Notes: generated by a model from the sequence alone, not told the origin. 64,000 bases of DNA from Sinomicrobium oceani (GCF_900119185.1 NZ_FPJE01000011.1:22588-86587), one strand, 5' to 3'. Numbered from the stretch's first letter, positions 45,983 through 55,857 are shown. Program-made: numbers and translations.

Positions 45983-47344
45983 TTAATTGTTGTCTTCCAA
46001 ATTGTCCAGTCCCTCTTTCACGTATTGCCACTGGTCTTTATTTTTAAGGTGGATCATATCGAAGAGGAAATAGCCATCACCTGCATAATAGGCTGCATCC
46101 ACACTTTCTACAATAGCACGGTTTACCACATCGGGAGCTGTGGTGGCCCAGTTACCGTTACCGATATCCGGTCCGCCGATAACCAGTGCATCACCTTTGA
46201 TCTTTTCCTTGGCTTTGAGCGTAAATCCCTGTACGGTCCATTCGCCGGTTCCGTATATACGGTCGGGGGACGCATAAGACCCCATAAGAATGATATCCAT
46301 GTGATCGGCATAACCTGTGGCATTAAATCGGTCGTTGGCCCACCGGTAATCCTGCGAGGCTTTGTAATCCGGACTTGCCCAGTTGGCTCCTGTCCCGTAG
46401 TAGGAAGAATACCAGGCACCTACATACACCCCGAAATCGGTTTCCGGGTTGATGCCTTTCACGATTTCCCGGGCTTTTTCCATAAAATCGTGAATGACTT
46501 TTGCCCGGAATGCCAGCCAATCCTGGAAATACAACGGTAACTCCTGCGGAAGGCTCCCGGAGACTGCCATTTCGGTCGTCACCACATCTTCCGGCCAGTT
46601 AGTCACATTGGTCCCGAGGAATTCCTCGAATTTTTCCCTGCTCAGATCAGAAAAATCACTTCCCAGGTTATCGTAACGGCCCCTGTCGAGGATAATACCG
46701 TCCAGGTCGGAATAGGCTGCAAGGTCTTTCAGCATATCAAAGAGAAACTGCTGTGCCCCGGGATGAAGGGGGTTAAAAAACCGGGCGCCGTTATCATTGA
46801 TATCCAGGGTATTCATGATACCGTTGGCGGTAAGCTCCATCGAGGCCCAGTCGCGCTTGCTCTCATCGCTGAACAGCATTCCGTTTTTACCGATACCGGA
46901 TACCTGCCCTCCGACCATGGTATTTATAGAGGCATATACCCGGAGCCCCAGTTCATGTCCTTCATCTATAAAAGCCTGCAGATAATCCCAGGTGGCCGTG
47001 CGTTCTATACGTTGAAAACTTCCGCCTACCCAGGCTCCCATAAAGGTGGCCTGCGGGGCTACACTGCTCTGGAAAAGAACATCCCCGGTGGTTCCCCTGA
47101 CATCGACGACCACATCGGTAAAGCCGGTTTCTTTGGCCTTGGTCAGGTCGCGTACAATCTTGCTGCGATCGTTCGCGAAATCCGGGAAATTAGCTGCAGC
47201 GTCTATCCACAGCACTACGGGCTTTTGTGCTGTACTGTCCTGTTCTTCCTCCGGCCAGTGACGAAGCCCGTTATAATCGTCATTGCAGGCCATTAAAAGG
47301 ACTACGCATGCGAATCCGAATATATTTTTTATATAGTGTTTCAT
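45983..47344 (-). CDS. GHL10 (PF02638-like) putative glycosidase lipoprotein
   Basis: A 453-residue lipoprotein (lipobox LLMAC, Cys20) with the same barrel plan as its neighbour. Matching blocks are VVLWIDAAANFPDF, FTDVVVDVRGTTGDVLF, LRVYASINTMVGGQ, LDGIILDRGRYDNLGSDFSD and FGVYVGAWYSSYYGTGANWAS. The LDRxRYD and DFSD acids are conserved between the two paralogues. It differs in the C-terminal half (GGPDIGNGNWATT). With its twin it is the best candidate for the backbone-cleaving activity of this locus, since no classified glycosidase is present. Confidence 0.82.
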   Translation of the reverse strand: MKHYIKNIFGFACVVLLMACNDDYNGLRHWPEEEQDSTAQKPVVLWIDAAANFPDFANDRSKIVRDLTKAKETGFTDVVVDVRGTTGDVLFQSSVAPQATFMGAWVGGSFQRIERTATWDYLQAFIDEGHELGLRVYASINTMVGGQVSGIGKNGMLFSDESKRDWASMELTANGIMNTLDINDNGARFFNPLHPGAQQFLFDMLKDLAAYSDLDGIILDRGRYDNLGSDFSDLSREKFEEFLGTNVTNWPEDVVTTEMAVSGSLPQELPLYFQDWLAFRAKVIHDFMEKAREIVKGINPETDFGVYVGAWYSSYYGTGANWASPDYKASQDYRWANDRFNATGYADHMDIILMGSYASPDRIYGTGEWTVQGFTLKAKEKIKGDALVIGGPDIGNGNWATTAPDVVNRAIVESVDAAYYAGDGYFLFDMIHLKNKDQWQYVKEGLDNLEDNN

Positions 47345-47362
47345 CTTTTAAGAAGTATTGAA

Positions 47363-47385
47363 GCGGGAGGAACAATTCCTCCCGC
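47363..47385 (-). promoter_or_regulatory. Intra-operon stem-loop
   Basis: A perfect 10-bp hairpin (GCGGGAGGAA/TTCCTCCCGC with a 3-nt loop) sits in the 48-nt gap between the DUF5018 and first GHL10 genes. No T-run follows on the minus strand, so it is more likely an mRNA-stabilising or processing element than a terminator. Confidence 0.6.
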
Positions 47386-47392
47386 CGGTATT

Positions 47393-49072
47393 TTACATAT
47401 CAATAGCATCAAACTGTACCCCTACTACGTACCCGTTGGTAAACATAAAATAGAGATAGAGGTAATAACCGTTTTCCGAAACGGTCAAAGCGACGTCTCC
47501 TGTTCCGTTACCATTGACAACAGGCGGCGAAACGGATTTTCCACCATAGACATTAGGTTCACTGGCCCATTGTACGGCAGGTACGGATCCTGCAGACAGG
47601 TCACCACTGAATGTTGCCGGAGAACTTACATCGAGTAACCACACCATATCGGCAGATCCCCAGTTAAAGCTGTTGATCCAGTTTATGGCTGCAAAAGAGG
47701 CATTGTTGAATTCTATATAATCCACGGCATTCTGAATGTAATTGGTGCTCAGCGGATCGAGCATCTGTCTTACCGTATTGCTCTGGCCGTTTACCCAGGC
47801 AAACTGGTTATCGGAATACGAGGCTACGAAATAATCGCTCATCGGGTTGGTGGCCGAGGTCGAGATCACATCGGCATTTGTTGTCCAGCCCTTGGGCAAT
47901 CCTCCGACCGCTATGATGTCCGGCACCTGAGAGGTCAGTACTCCTCCGGAGACCACCCAGCGGGCAAAACTACGGCTCGGGCTTCCGAAGATAGGCGCTG
48001 TGATCACTGCATCGGCATCCAGGCTACCCTGTACGGAAAGTTTACGTCCTATGGCCACCCCGCCGTCCCATTCGATCATCAGTTCGGGAGCAGATGCTAT
48101 AGAAGTGAGTTTCCATACTTTAAAGCTACCGTCGTTGGGTGCCAGATTGTTTACCAGTATGGTACCGGAGGCATCTGCGGTACTGTAAAAATTGGTCAGG
48201 CTACCCTGTACGGAACCCAGACTGAAACTGGTGACGCGTTCCCCGGTTTTGGCATCGATAACCACGCTTTCGTAGTTGCGGGTATTGATCACCACGTATT
48301 CGCCCGTAGCGGCAATACCCCCGGTGAGGTTATCGACGGTGATACCGAGGTCGCTCTTCAATTGTTTGGCAAACATGATCCGGCCGCTACCGGCACGGAT
48401 ACCGTAAGGCAATTTTCCGGGTACTGCTTTTTGTACCGTGTACACATTTTGTGTACCGTCGTGTGCCGTTACCGTAAGTTCTACACCTTCGTTATAATCC
48501 AGGGCTTCTGCGGCCGGATCGGGATCTATGGTGGCATGGGCAGAAAGCCTGTACTCGGCTTTTGCGGGTTCGATTTCTCCGACAGAGATTATACTTATAG
48601 TCCTGGTATCTTCGTTGACCACCCCGGAAAGTCCGAGGGAAGGCAGCGAAAAATCTTCGATAAATGCTTCGGAACTCTTACGGATCTCTCCGACTACGGT
48701 GTATTGTCTCACCTGCTTGCGCTGATCGGTGACCGTAATGGTATTTTCCGTGGTGAGGTCCATATACAATAGGTTGGGTTCGACCGTTACGTTGTCGTCC
48801 AGGTTGGCATTGACCCGCATCCGCGACAGCATATCGGGGGTGACTTCCAGCGTACTGTTTACAGGAAAGTAATACGGAACGGGTATGACGATCCGATCGG
48901 TCCCGGTATCGAGATAACCGATAAATTCGCCACGGCCATCCTCGAAATTGGCCGTAATACTGTTCAGTCCCTGCCTGGATACGGAAGGGAGAAGTTCGTC
49001 GGGGTCCTGACACCCGTAACTCACCAGGAGTACAAGAACCGCTAACTTAAAATTTATGTTGAATATTTTCAT
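47393..49072 (-). CDS. DUF5018-type surface lipoprotein (SusE/F position)
   Basis: A 559-residue lipoprotein (lipobox VSYGC, Cys21). The N-terminal half has two Ig-like beta modules with short motifs such as ITVTDQRKQVRQYTVVGEI and ELTVTAHDGTQNVYTVQKA, typical of DUF5018. The C-terminal part (about 225-559) is a beta-propeller-like region with repeated Ser/Gly-rich strands. Proteins at this place in PULs bind glycan at the cell surface next to SusD. No catalytic motif was seen. The ligand is unknown. Confidence 0.8.
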   Translation of the reverse strand: MKIFNINFKLAVLVLLVSYGCQDPDELLPSVSRQGLNSITANFEDGRGEFIGYLDTGTDRIVIPVPYYFPVNSTLEVTPDMLSRMRVNANLDDNVTVEPNLLYMDLTTENTITVTDQRKQVRQYTVVGEIRKSSEAFIEDFSLPSLGLSGVVNEDTRTISIISVGEIEPAKAEYRLSAHATIDPDPAAEALDYNEGVELTVTAHDGTQNVYTVQKAVPGKLPYGIRAGSGRIMFAKQLKSDLGITVDNLTGGIAATGEYVVINTRNYESVVIDAKTGERVTSFSLGSVQGSLTNFYSTADASGTILVNNLAPNDGSFKVWKLTSIASAPELMIEWDGGVAIGRKLSVQGSLDADAVITAPIFGSPSRSFARWVVSGGVLTSQVPDIIAVGGLPKGWTTNADVISTSATNPMSDYFVASYSDNQFAWVNGQSNTVRQMLDPLSTNYIQNAVDYIEFNNASFAAINWINSFNWGSADMVWLLDVSSPATFSGDLSAGSVPAVQWASEPNVYGGKSVSPPVVNGNGTGDVALTVSENGYYLYLYFMFTNGYVVGVQFDAIDM

Positions 49073-49100
49073 GTGTTTAAAATTTTTAGTCTACTGGATA

Positions 49101-49177
49101 TGAAGAATCTGAAACCGGGATCGCAATACACGGGTATAGTCGTTCTCCCATTCGGCGGGACCCGGTTTATTTCTTCA
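49101..49177 (-). promoter_or_regulatory. Stem-loop downstream of susD-like gene
   Basis: The arms TGAAGAA-tctg-AAACCGGG (49101-49119) and CCCGGTTT-at-TTCTTCA (49161-49177) pair over 15 bp with one internal loop. It begins 8 nt past the SusD stop. There is no T-run, so it may set the 3' end of an abundant susCD message or slow exonucleases. Confidence 0.6.
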
Positions 49178-49184
49178 TACTTTC

Positions 49185-50825
49185 TTATTTCCATGGATCG
49201 TATTGTTCTATTGCGGAATTGTTGGCCAATTCGTTATAGGGTATGGGCAGTATGTATGTTCGTTGCAGGAAAATACGATCTTCGAGATCGGCATCTACAT
49301 ATTCGAAATTCAGTGCCCCCGGAATCCCGGTAACCCTGAACCCGTGTACCCTGTAGTTCTGATACGCGGTATGGGCCAGTTTCCATCTCCGCATATCCCA
49401 GTACAAATGGCCTTCATAGGCAAGCTCTACTTTACGCTCTTTTCTTATGGCCTCAAAAAGATTTGCGCCCGTAAGTCCGGTTTTCGCAGGCATGGCAATT
49501 CCGGGCCTGCTGCGTACGGCATTGATATCGGCCATGGCATCGTCGGATTTTCCGAGCCTGTAGTTTGCTTCTGCCCTGTTGAGATATACTTCGGCCAACC
49601 GTATTTCTACCCAGGCCTGGGTACTCGGTATGGTGATAAGATCGGTATTTTCCGGATCCCGGAGCTTCTTAAGGTAATATCCCGTGGTGGTACGTCCCTG
49701 GGCATAAGTCTGCTCTCTGTAGGCCATATACCTGCCGTTTTCTCCTTCTACGGAATTGGTCATGGTCTTCCCCTGCCACTCCGATCCCGGATATATGATC
49801 GTGGCATGAAATCTCGGATCGAGATCCTCATAAGGGGGCACAACGGAGGTATTGCCGTGCCAGGGCGCCCAGTTTACAGTCATCCCGCTCTTGTTTTCGT
49901 AACTTTCCACCATTTCCTGGGTAGGCGTACCGGAACCTCCCTGATTCTCGATCTCCCCGTAGGTAGCATAATCCTTGTCGAACGAATGATTAGGATCGTT
50001 CAGCAGGTAATTGTATTCGAGTATGGATTCGGAATTTCCGCCTTTCCAGCTGTCTTCATAGTTATCGGTAAGCGCGTAATGCGGCGAGTTTATCACTTCG
50101 TCGGCTGCATCTTTAGCTTCCTGCCAGCGTTCGGCATAAAGCATCGCTCTCGATTTCAGGGCCCAGGCGGCACCTTTGGTCACCCTGCCTGTTTCGGAAG
50201 CGGGCCATGCCCCTGCTTCGGGCAATACACTTGCGGCAAAGTCGAGATCGTCGGCGATAAGATCCCAGGTTTCCGCAGCGGTACTCAGGGGTTTATCTTT
50301 TTGCAGGTTCATATCCGTATACAGAATAACCCCGTCGTGTCTTTTGGCAAGCTGGAAATACAGGAAAGCCCTGAAAAACCTCGCCTGACCGCGGTACAGA
50401 TCGTTGGTTTCCTCATCGAATACCGAATATTGCTCTAACCCCACGAGAAACTCGTTTACTCTTCGTATCCTTTCGTAGGTCTCGCTCCACACATCGAGCA
50501 GATTACTTGTAGGCCCAATCACCTCGGGGGTAAACACATAGCGGTTCGCATCCCCTGCTTTAGATCCGGGTACATAACTTCCGTACTTAAATGTATCGGT
50601 TAATCCTTCGGTCAGTGATCCGTTGAACTGGGCTCCTCCAAACTGCCCGTAACGGTCGATATAAGGGTAGAAGCCGTTCACGTAGAGCTGAACGTTTTTT
50701 TCATTCTCCCATATCACCAGGTCGCTTATTCTGTCGGTCGGGGTAGTATCCAGATAATCATCGCAAGAGAACAATCCGGCCAGCAGCATTACAGCGGCTA
50801 TTTTATGTATTTGTATTTTCATCAT
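49185..50825 (-). CDS. SusD/RagB family glycan-binding lipoprotein
   Basis: A 546-residue outer-membrane lipoprotein (lipobox GLFSC, Cys21). It has the SusD hallmarks: CDDYLDTTPTDRIS after the Cys, TPR-like helices with RGQARFFRAFLYFQLAKRHDG and AAWALKSRAMLYAE, and the C-terminal ARxxxxAFEGHxYWDMRRW-like block (KVELAYEGHLYWDMRRWK). It lids the SusC channel and binds the oligosaccharide to be imported. The stop of SusC and its start are 16 nt apart. The specificity is not predictable. Confidence 0.95.
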   Translation of the reverse strand: MMKIQIHKIAAVMLLAGLFSCDDYLDTTPTDRISDLVIWENEKNVQLYVNGFYPYIDRYGQFGGAQFNGSLTEGLTDTFKYGSYVPGSKAGDANRYVFTPEVIGPTSNLLDVWSETYERIRRVNEFLVGLEQYSVFDEETNDLYRGQARFFRAFLYFQLAKRHDGVILYTDMNLQKDKPLSTAAETWDLIADDLDFAASVLPEAGAWPASETGRVTKGAAWALKSRAMLYAERWQEAKDAADEVINSPHYALTDNYEDSWKGGNSESILEYNYLLNDPNHSFDKDYATYGEIENQGGSGTPTQEMVESYENKSGMTVNWAPWHGNTSVVPPYEDLDPRFHATIIYPGSEWQGKTMTNSVEGENGRYMAYREQTYAQGRTTTGYYLKKLRDPENTDLITIPSTQAWVEIRLAEVYLNRAEANYRLGKSDDAMADINAVRSRPGIAMPAKTGLTGANLFEAIRKERKVELAYEGHLYWDMRRWKLAHTAYQNYRVHGFRVTGIPGALNFEYVDADLEDRIFLQRTYILPIPYNELANNSAIEQYDPWK

Positions 50826-50841
50826 GTATCTGCTTGATTGG

Positions 50842-53800
50842 TTAAAATGTCATACGCATTCCTACGGAATAAATACTCTGCTGCGGATAATACCCGTTGT
50901 TTACACCGGGCATTTCGGGGTCTATATTGTATTTCGTCAATTCGCTCCACGTCCACAGGTTCTGTCCCTGTACATACAGTCTCAGCTGCTGTACGAAACC
51001 GTCTTTTCCGGAAAGCCCGGGAAAACTATATCCGAACTGCAAAGACTTCAATCTCAGGTAGTTCCCATTCCTGTACCAGAAGCTGGAAGAATACGCGTTG
51101 TTACTGCTCAAGGGTACGAGGCTCAACCGTGGAAATTCGGCACCAGTATTGTCCGGGGTCCAGCTGTTCTCCACGAGATATACCGGCGAGTTTCCACCGT
51201 GATAGAAAGGACGGGTCATCGAAGTATGATCCATAACCCCACTACTATACACACCGGTCAGCGCTACATCTCTTCCGAGTGCGCCCTGGAAAAGGGCATT
51301 AAAGTCGAAACCTTTGTATTCGGCGTCGAGATTGATCCCTCCTACGAATTTCGGATATGCGGACTTCCCGATATAGCCCCGGTCCTGTTCGTAGGTCACT
51401 TTTCCATCCCCGTTACGGTCCTTGTATTTTATATAGCCTACATCTACGGCCCTTCCCGGGATGAGGGGTGAGTTGGCTATATCTTCCTCGCTCTGAAAAA
51501 GACCATCAGCGATAAACCCTACCTGGGCTCCGACTTCTTTCCCGGTCAGTTTCAGCCAATCGGGTGTGTTTTCGCTATCGGTAAAACTAAGCCATCTCCT
51601 TTTGGTGTATGTCCCGTTCAGGCTTACGCCATATGAAAATCCCCCAATCTTGTTTCTATGTGCCAGAAGAACCTCAAATCCTTTATGATCTTGTTTATTC
51701 TTATTCATATAAGCCGGCACATAGCCCCCGTAACTTGGTGGATAAGCGGCAGTAACGACGCTCAGTATATCATACATATATTTGTAGAACACATCGGCTT
51801 CCACACTGAGTTGTCCTCCCCAAAGGGTCAGGTCGAAACCAGCATTATACTGTAGGCCTTTGCCCCATGTAAGGTTTTCATTTGCAGGTGCAGACGTGTA
51901 CAATCCCTGTTGCGGTTGACCGTTGAGTACTACGGCAGATTCGGCCAGAATAGTCAGCGTATTCAGGAAAAAGTACGGTGCGATCTGTGTGGTCCCGGTA
52001 AGTCCCGTACTAGCGCGCAGCTTCAGGTTATCCACACCACCTATCGCATTGCGGAACCAGTCTTCCTCACTGATTCGCCATCCTGCCGACACAGCAGGAA
52101 ACAAACTCCACCGCTTTCCTTTTTTCATTCCCCCAAATACATGACTGCCGTCATATCTTGCAGAGATCTCCAGCAGGTATTTACTGTCGTAATCATAATT
52201 GATTCGTCCTACGAATCCCATCCGCTTTTCTTCATAGCTGCTTCCGTTTACGCCATTGCGATCTTTGTCATTAGCAAAGAAGAGTTCGTCCAGTTCGTAA
52301 ATATCAAATTCGTAACCATAACCACTAAAACTATTTCCTTTACCTTCGTTAGTTTCCATCAAAAGTAATCCGCCGAAGTGATGTTTCCCGAAATCTCCTT
52401 TATAATTCAGACTGGTATTGGTGGTAAACGATCTGCTGTAAGTAAACCCTTCAACCAGGGAAGCCCTGTCCCCCCTCGGATCATAAGCATAGGTATAGCT
52501 CAGTTCGCGGGTTGCGGCAGTAACCGGATTCGCTACATACGTCTGATAGGGTGTACTGAACTGTTTATTGTTATAGAAAGACATATCATAAGCCGTCATA
52601 AATTTGGCACTTAATCCTTTGACAAAAGGAATGTCGTATTTCAGTTCGAAATTGGTCTGTATTACCGTGGTTTTGGACTTGCTGTAGCCGGAAAGTGACG
52701 AAGCGGCAAACGGGCTTACAAAAGAACTGGCGGTCCGGGTAGATACGGGCTCTCCATCTATTTCCTCCGGCACATAAGGATGTGCCCGGATGGCCTGTTG
52801 CGGAATGTTGTTCCAGTCTCCGGGATTTGCAGAAAACCCGGGCCGGTCCCTATCCTCTATCCGTCCGGAAATATCGAACCGGAGATTGAGGTTTTCGGCC
52901 ACTTTGGCATCGATATTACTCCTCAGGTTCACCCTGTTATAGGAGATACCGTCCACGTTTCCTTTCTGGGAGAAGTTCCCGAGCGAAGCAAAATACTTTA
53001 CGGATTCACTTCCACCGGAAGAGCTCACATTTACGGTCTGGTTATACCCCACATCAAAGGTCTTGTCGTACCAGTTGGTGTTACCCCAGCCATCGGAAGG
53101 GTCACCATTGACCATCATTTGTACCTGCTCGCGGGTAAATATGGGTTGATTGCCATCCAGTTCCAATGCCCTGTTATACCAGTAGGCATATCCGGGACCG
53201 TCGAGCATCTGCTGCTTTACCGCATTGATACTCATCCCTGTCGATGCCGACGCGGTGATAGAAGCGCGTCCCTGACGTCCTCTTTTGGTCGTTACGATAA
53301 TTACCGAATTGGCATCGAGTCCGTAAACTGATGCAGAAGATGCATCTTTAAGTACGGATACTGTTTCGATCTCGTTAGGGTCTATTTCGCCGATAGTCCG
53401 CTCTACACCGTCTACAATATATTTTGGAGTAGCACCACGGATGAGCAGACTGGAACCGTCCGCCCCGGGCTGACCGGACTGTTGCAGGGATATCACCCCG
53501 GCCATACGTCCGCCGAGCAGATTGGTAATGTTGGCCGTAGGTGCCTTCATCAGCTCCGCACCTTCGATCTGGGTGATGGCCCCGGTAACGGATTGTTTTC
53601 GCTGTGTTCCGTACCCGACCACGACCACTTCGTTAAGGCTGGTAATGCCGGGCCTGAGTTGCACATCGATCCTGCTTCTTCCGGCTACGGATACCGTATC
53701 GGAAATATATCCCATCAGGGAAAACACAAGTTTACTGTCCGGATCGGGAACATCCAATGCGTATAAACCGTCAAAATCGGAGGAAACACCGGTCCTGGTC

Positions 53801-53961
53801 CCTAAGATAACGACATTGACCGCGGGCAACGGGTCGCCGTTCTCCACATCCACGATCTCACCTTCTACCCGGAGGTCCTGGGCATTCAGCAGCGCGGGAA
53901 TCATCATTAAAATGCATAATGACAATCGATAAATTTTTTGATCGCACAAAAAAGCTGTCAT
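50842..53961 (-). CDS. SusC/RagA family TonB-dependent transporter
   Basis: A 1039-residue outer-membrane transporter. A signal peptide (ending LLNAQ, residue 28) is followed by a carboxypeptidase-regulatory-like domain (30-110). The TonB plug has VVVGYGTQRKQSVTGA, RGATPKYIVDGV and EIETVSVLKDASSASVYG. A 22-strand barrel ends with the terminal aromatic YSVGMRMTF. It imports the glycan fragments bound by the adjacent SusD with TonB energy. No FecA-type signalling extension is present, so regulation is not through an anti-sigma factor. It is the first gene of the downstream operon, with its own promoter. Confidence 0.96.
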   Translation of the reverse strand: MTAFLCDQKIYRLSLCILMMIPALLNAQDLRVEGEIVDVENGDPLPAVNVVILGTRTGVSSDFDGLYALDVPDPDSKLVFSLMGYISDTVSVAGRSRIDVQLRPGITSLNEVVVVGYGTQRKQSVTGAITQIEGAELMKAPTANITNLLGGRMAGVISLQQSGQPGADGSSLLIRGATPKYIVDGVERTIGEIDPNEIETVSVLKDASSASVYGLDANSVIIVTTKRGRQGRASITASASTGMSINAVKQQMLDGPGYAYWYNRALELDGNQPIFTREQVQMMVNGDPSDGWGNTNWYDKTFDVGYNQTVNVSSSGGSESVKYFASLGNFSQKGNVDGISYNRVNLRSNIDAKVAENLNLRFDISGRIEDRDRPGFSANPGDWNNIPQQAIRAHPYVPEEIDGEPVSTRTASSFVSPFAASSLSGYSKSKTTVIQTNFELKYDIPFVKGLSAKFMTAYDMSFYNNKQFSTPYQTYVANPVTAATRELSYTYAYDPRGDRASLVEGFTYSRSFTTNTSLNYKGDFGKHHFGGLLLMETNEGKGNSFSGYGYEFDIYELDELFFANDKDRNGVNGSSYEEKRMGFVGRINYDYDSKYLLEISARYDGSHVFGGMKKGKRWSLFPAVSAGWRISEEDWFRNAIGGVDNLKLRASTGLTGTTQIAPYFFLNTLTILAESAVVLNGQPQQGLYTSAPANENLTWGKGLQYNAGFDLTLWGGQLSVEADVFYKYMYDILSVVTAAYPPSYGGYVPAYMNKNKQDHKGFEVLLAHRNKIGGFSYGVSLNGTYTKRRWLSFTDSENTPDWLKLTGKEVGAQVGFIADGLFQSEEDIANSPLIPGRAVDVGYIKYKDRNGDGKVTYEQDRGYIGKSAYPKFVGGINLDAEYKGFDFNALFQGALGRDVALTGVYSSGVMDHTSMTRPFYHGGNSPVYLVENSWTPDNTGAEFPRLSLVPLSSNNAYSSSFWYRNGNYLRLKSLQFGYSFPGLSGKDGFVQQLRLYVQGQNLWTWSELTKYNIDPEMPGVNNGYYPQQSIYSVGMRMTF

Positions 53962-54061
53962 AATTTCATAATTTTTTAAGTTTTGGTGATTATTGGTTTA
54001 AAGTTTAAATTTTTTAAGTCAATAAAACAGATATATAATTTTATTTATGTTTCAATGCATT

Positions 54062-54093
54062 CAAATATATAAATAAGTTTTTCATTGAAACAA
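54062..54093 (-). promoter_or_regulatory. Promoter of the SusC/SusD operon
   Basis: On the minus strand TTG (54093-54091) is followed after 21 nt by TATATTTG (54069-54062), an exact flavobacterial promoter match in a very AT-rich gap. The leader would be about 95 nt. Confidence 0.7.
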
Positions 54094-54139
54094 CAATTAA
54101 TTAATTTTTTTAGTTTTATAAATACATAAAAATTTTTTA

Positions 54140-55762
54140 TTAATTATTATTTAAAACTTTTTTAGCCTGATATCCCAATACAAGGGCGAGAAAAATAAGT
54201 ACCAGGGACATTGCTGCAAGTACATAATCACCTTCCCCGAGATTCTTTATTCCAAAAAATACGAGCGACGTCAACGATACCAGGTACATGAAGATCATAG
54301 GCCAGAATACGATCCGGTAATTGATCTTCTCCCGGATCATCCATACGGACAGTGCCAGTAAGGTCAGCGCGGCCAGCATCTGGTTGGCCGAACCGAAAAT
54401 AGGCCATAACTTTTCAAACTGCCCCGAAGCCAGTAGTACAACCGATGCGAAGATCACTGTTGCCGTAGCTACATAGCGGTTTTGCATGATATGATTTCCT
54501 TTCGGGATTTCGTGGTTTTGCTTTTCAAAAAGTTCCTGTACGACAAACCGGGCAAGGCGCGTACAGGTATCCATGGTAGTCAGGGCAAAGGCCGAAACGG
54601 TCAGCGCAATAAAATCCACCGCCCTGGCTTCCGGCACGCCCAGGTTGGCAATCATAGTCCCCAATCCATGTGCAAACACACTTACGGGACTCCCCGTGCT
54701 CAATTGGTCCCTGTAATCCTCCGGACTGAATACGGCTACCGAGGCCACTGCTATAATAGCCAGGAACGACTCGATAAGCATACCGCCATAACCGATCATT
54801 TTTACATCGGTCTCTTTTTCGACCTGCTTGGAGGTAGTTCCCCCGGCAACGAGTGCGTGAAATCCGCTGATGGCGCCACAGGCCACGGTAATAAAAAGCA
54901 CGGGGAACAAATAGCCCAGATCGTCATCATGCCAGGCTACGGCATGTTCCGGTGCAGCCTTCGGGTCGGAAATAAAAATACCGGCTACGGCAAAGAGGAT
55001 CAACCCATACAATAAAAAACTGCTGAGGTAATCTCTCGGCTGCAACAAAACCGATACCGGGGTCACCGAAGCTATACCTACATACAGCATCAATACCACA
55101 AGCCATACAGTGTACGACCATTGTACCGGCATACCTCCACCGAAAATAATAACGGCATATACTGCTATGATCGCAAGTATCATCGTCGACCATGCTACAC
55201 CTTTCGACGGGTGTTGCCCGATTTTCCTGCGGACTTGCCCGAATACCAGGGCCAACAGGATAAAGAGTCCCGAAATTGAGGCTACTTCCGGATTACTTAT
55301 AAAGGTTCTCGCTATGATATCTCCGAAAACCGCTATGATCAGGATCAGTGTGGCCAGGCTAAAAAGCAGGAACAGCCTTTTCCCCTGCCATCCCACATAT
55401 TTACGGATCACTTCTCCGATACTTTTACCGTCGTGCCTGAGCGAAGCGATAAGACTCGCAAAGTCGTGGACAGCCCCGAGAAATATGCCTCCGGCCAGTA
55501 TCCACAATACCGCCGGCACCCAGCCGAAGGCTACCGCGATCACCGGTCCTATAATAGGTCCTGCCCCGGCGATGGAGGCAAAATGATGCCCGAGCACAAT
55601 ACCTTTGCCCGCGGGTTCGTAATCGACACCGTCCTTTAACCGCCGGGCCGGGGTCACATTTTTGTCGTCCAGCTTAAACAAACGCGCCAGGTAATTCCCG
55701 TATACGCGGTAAGCTATACGCAGCACAATAAAAGACAGGATCAATATCCAGATAAATCGCAT
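54140..55762 (-). CDS. CstA-family transporter
   Basis: A 540-residue inner-membrane protein with about 14-16 helices. It matches the carbon-starvation (CstA) family: YGNYLARLFKLD and HHFASIAGAGPIIGP near the N-terminus, FGWVPAVLWILAGGIFLGAVHDF and TTMDTCTRLARF. E. coli CstA and BtsT transport pyruvate, and some members import peptides. Here it follows the DUF4127 gene by 95 nt and precedes the SusC promoter, so it probably belongs to the upstream operon and carries a product of glycan breakdown. The substrate remains inference. Confidence 0.92.
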   Translation of the reverse strand: MRFIWILILSFIVLRIAYRVYGNYLARLFKLDDKNVTPARRLKDGVDYEPAGKGIVLGHHFASIAGAGPIIGPVIAVAFGWVPAVLWILAGGIFLGAVHDFASLIASLRHDGKSIGEVIRKYVGWQGKRLFLLFSLATLILIIAVFGDIIARTFISNPEVASISGLFILLALVFGQVRRKIGQHPSKGVAWSTMILAIIAVYAVIIFGGGMPVQWSYTVWLVVLMLYVGIASVTPVSVLLQPRDYLSSFLLYGLILFAVAGIFISDPKAAPEHAVAWHDDDLGYLFPVLFITVACGAISGFHALVAGGTTSKQVEKETDVKMIGYGGMLIESFLAIIAVASVAVFSPEDYRDQLSTGSPVSVFAHGLGTMIANLGVPEARAVDFIALTVSAFALTTMDTCTRLARFVVQELFEKQNHEIPKGNHIMQNRYVATATVIFASVVLLASGQFEKLWPIFGSANQMLAALTLLALSVWMIREKINYRIVFWPMIFMYLVSLTSLVFFGIKNLGEGDYVLAAMSLVLIFLALVLGYQAKKVLNNN

Positions 55763-55857
55763 GGTTGGTAGTGTTTTGTCCGATAAACGGAACCGGGACG
55801 TTCCGGGATTTCTCCAAGAAACATCGTGTTCGTATAGTTCGCGGAGTCGCTTCGGGT

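Noticed and set aside
49203..50438. 411-codon plus-strand open frame antisense to the SusD gene
   Set aside because: It has low-complexity Gly/Ile/Phe/Tyr composition and no family resemblance; the opposite strand is a clear SusD.
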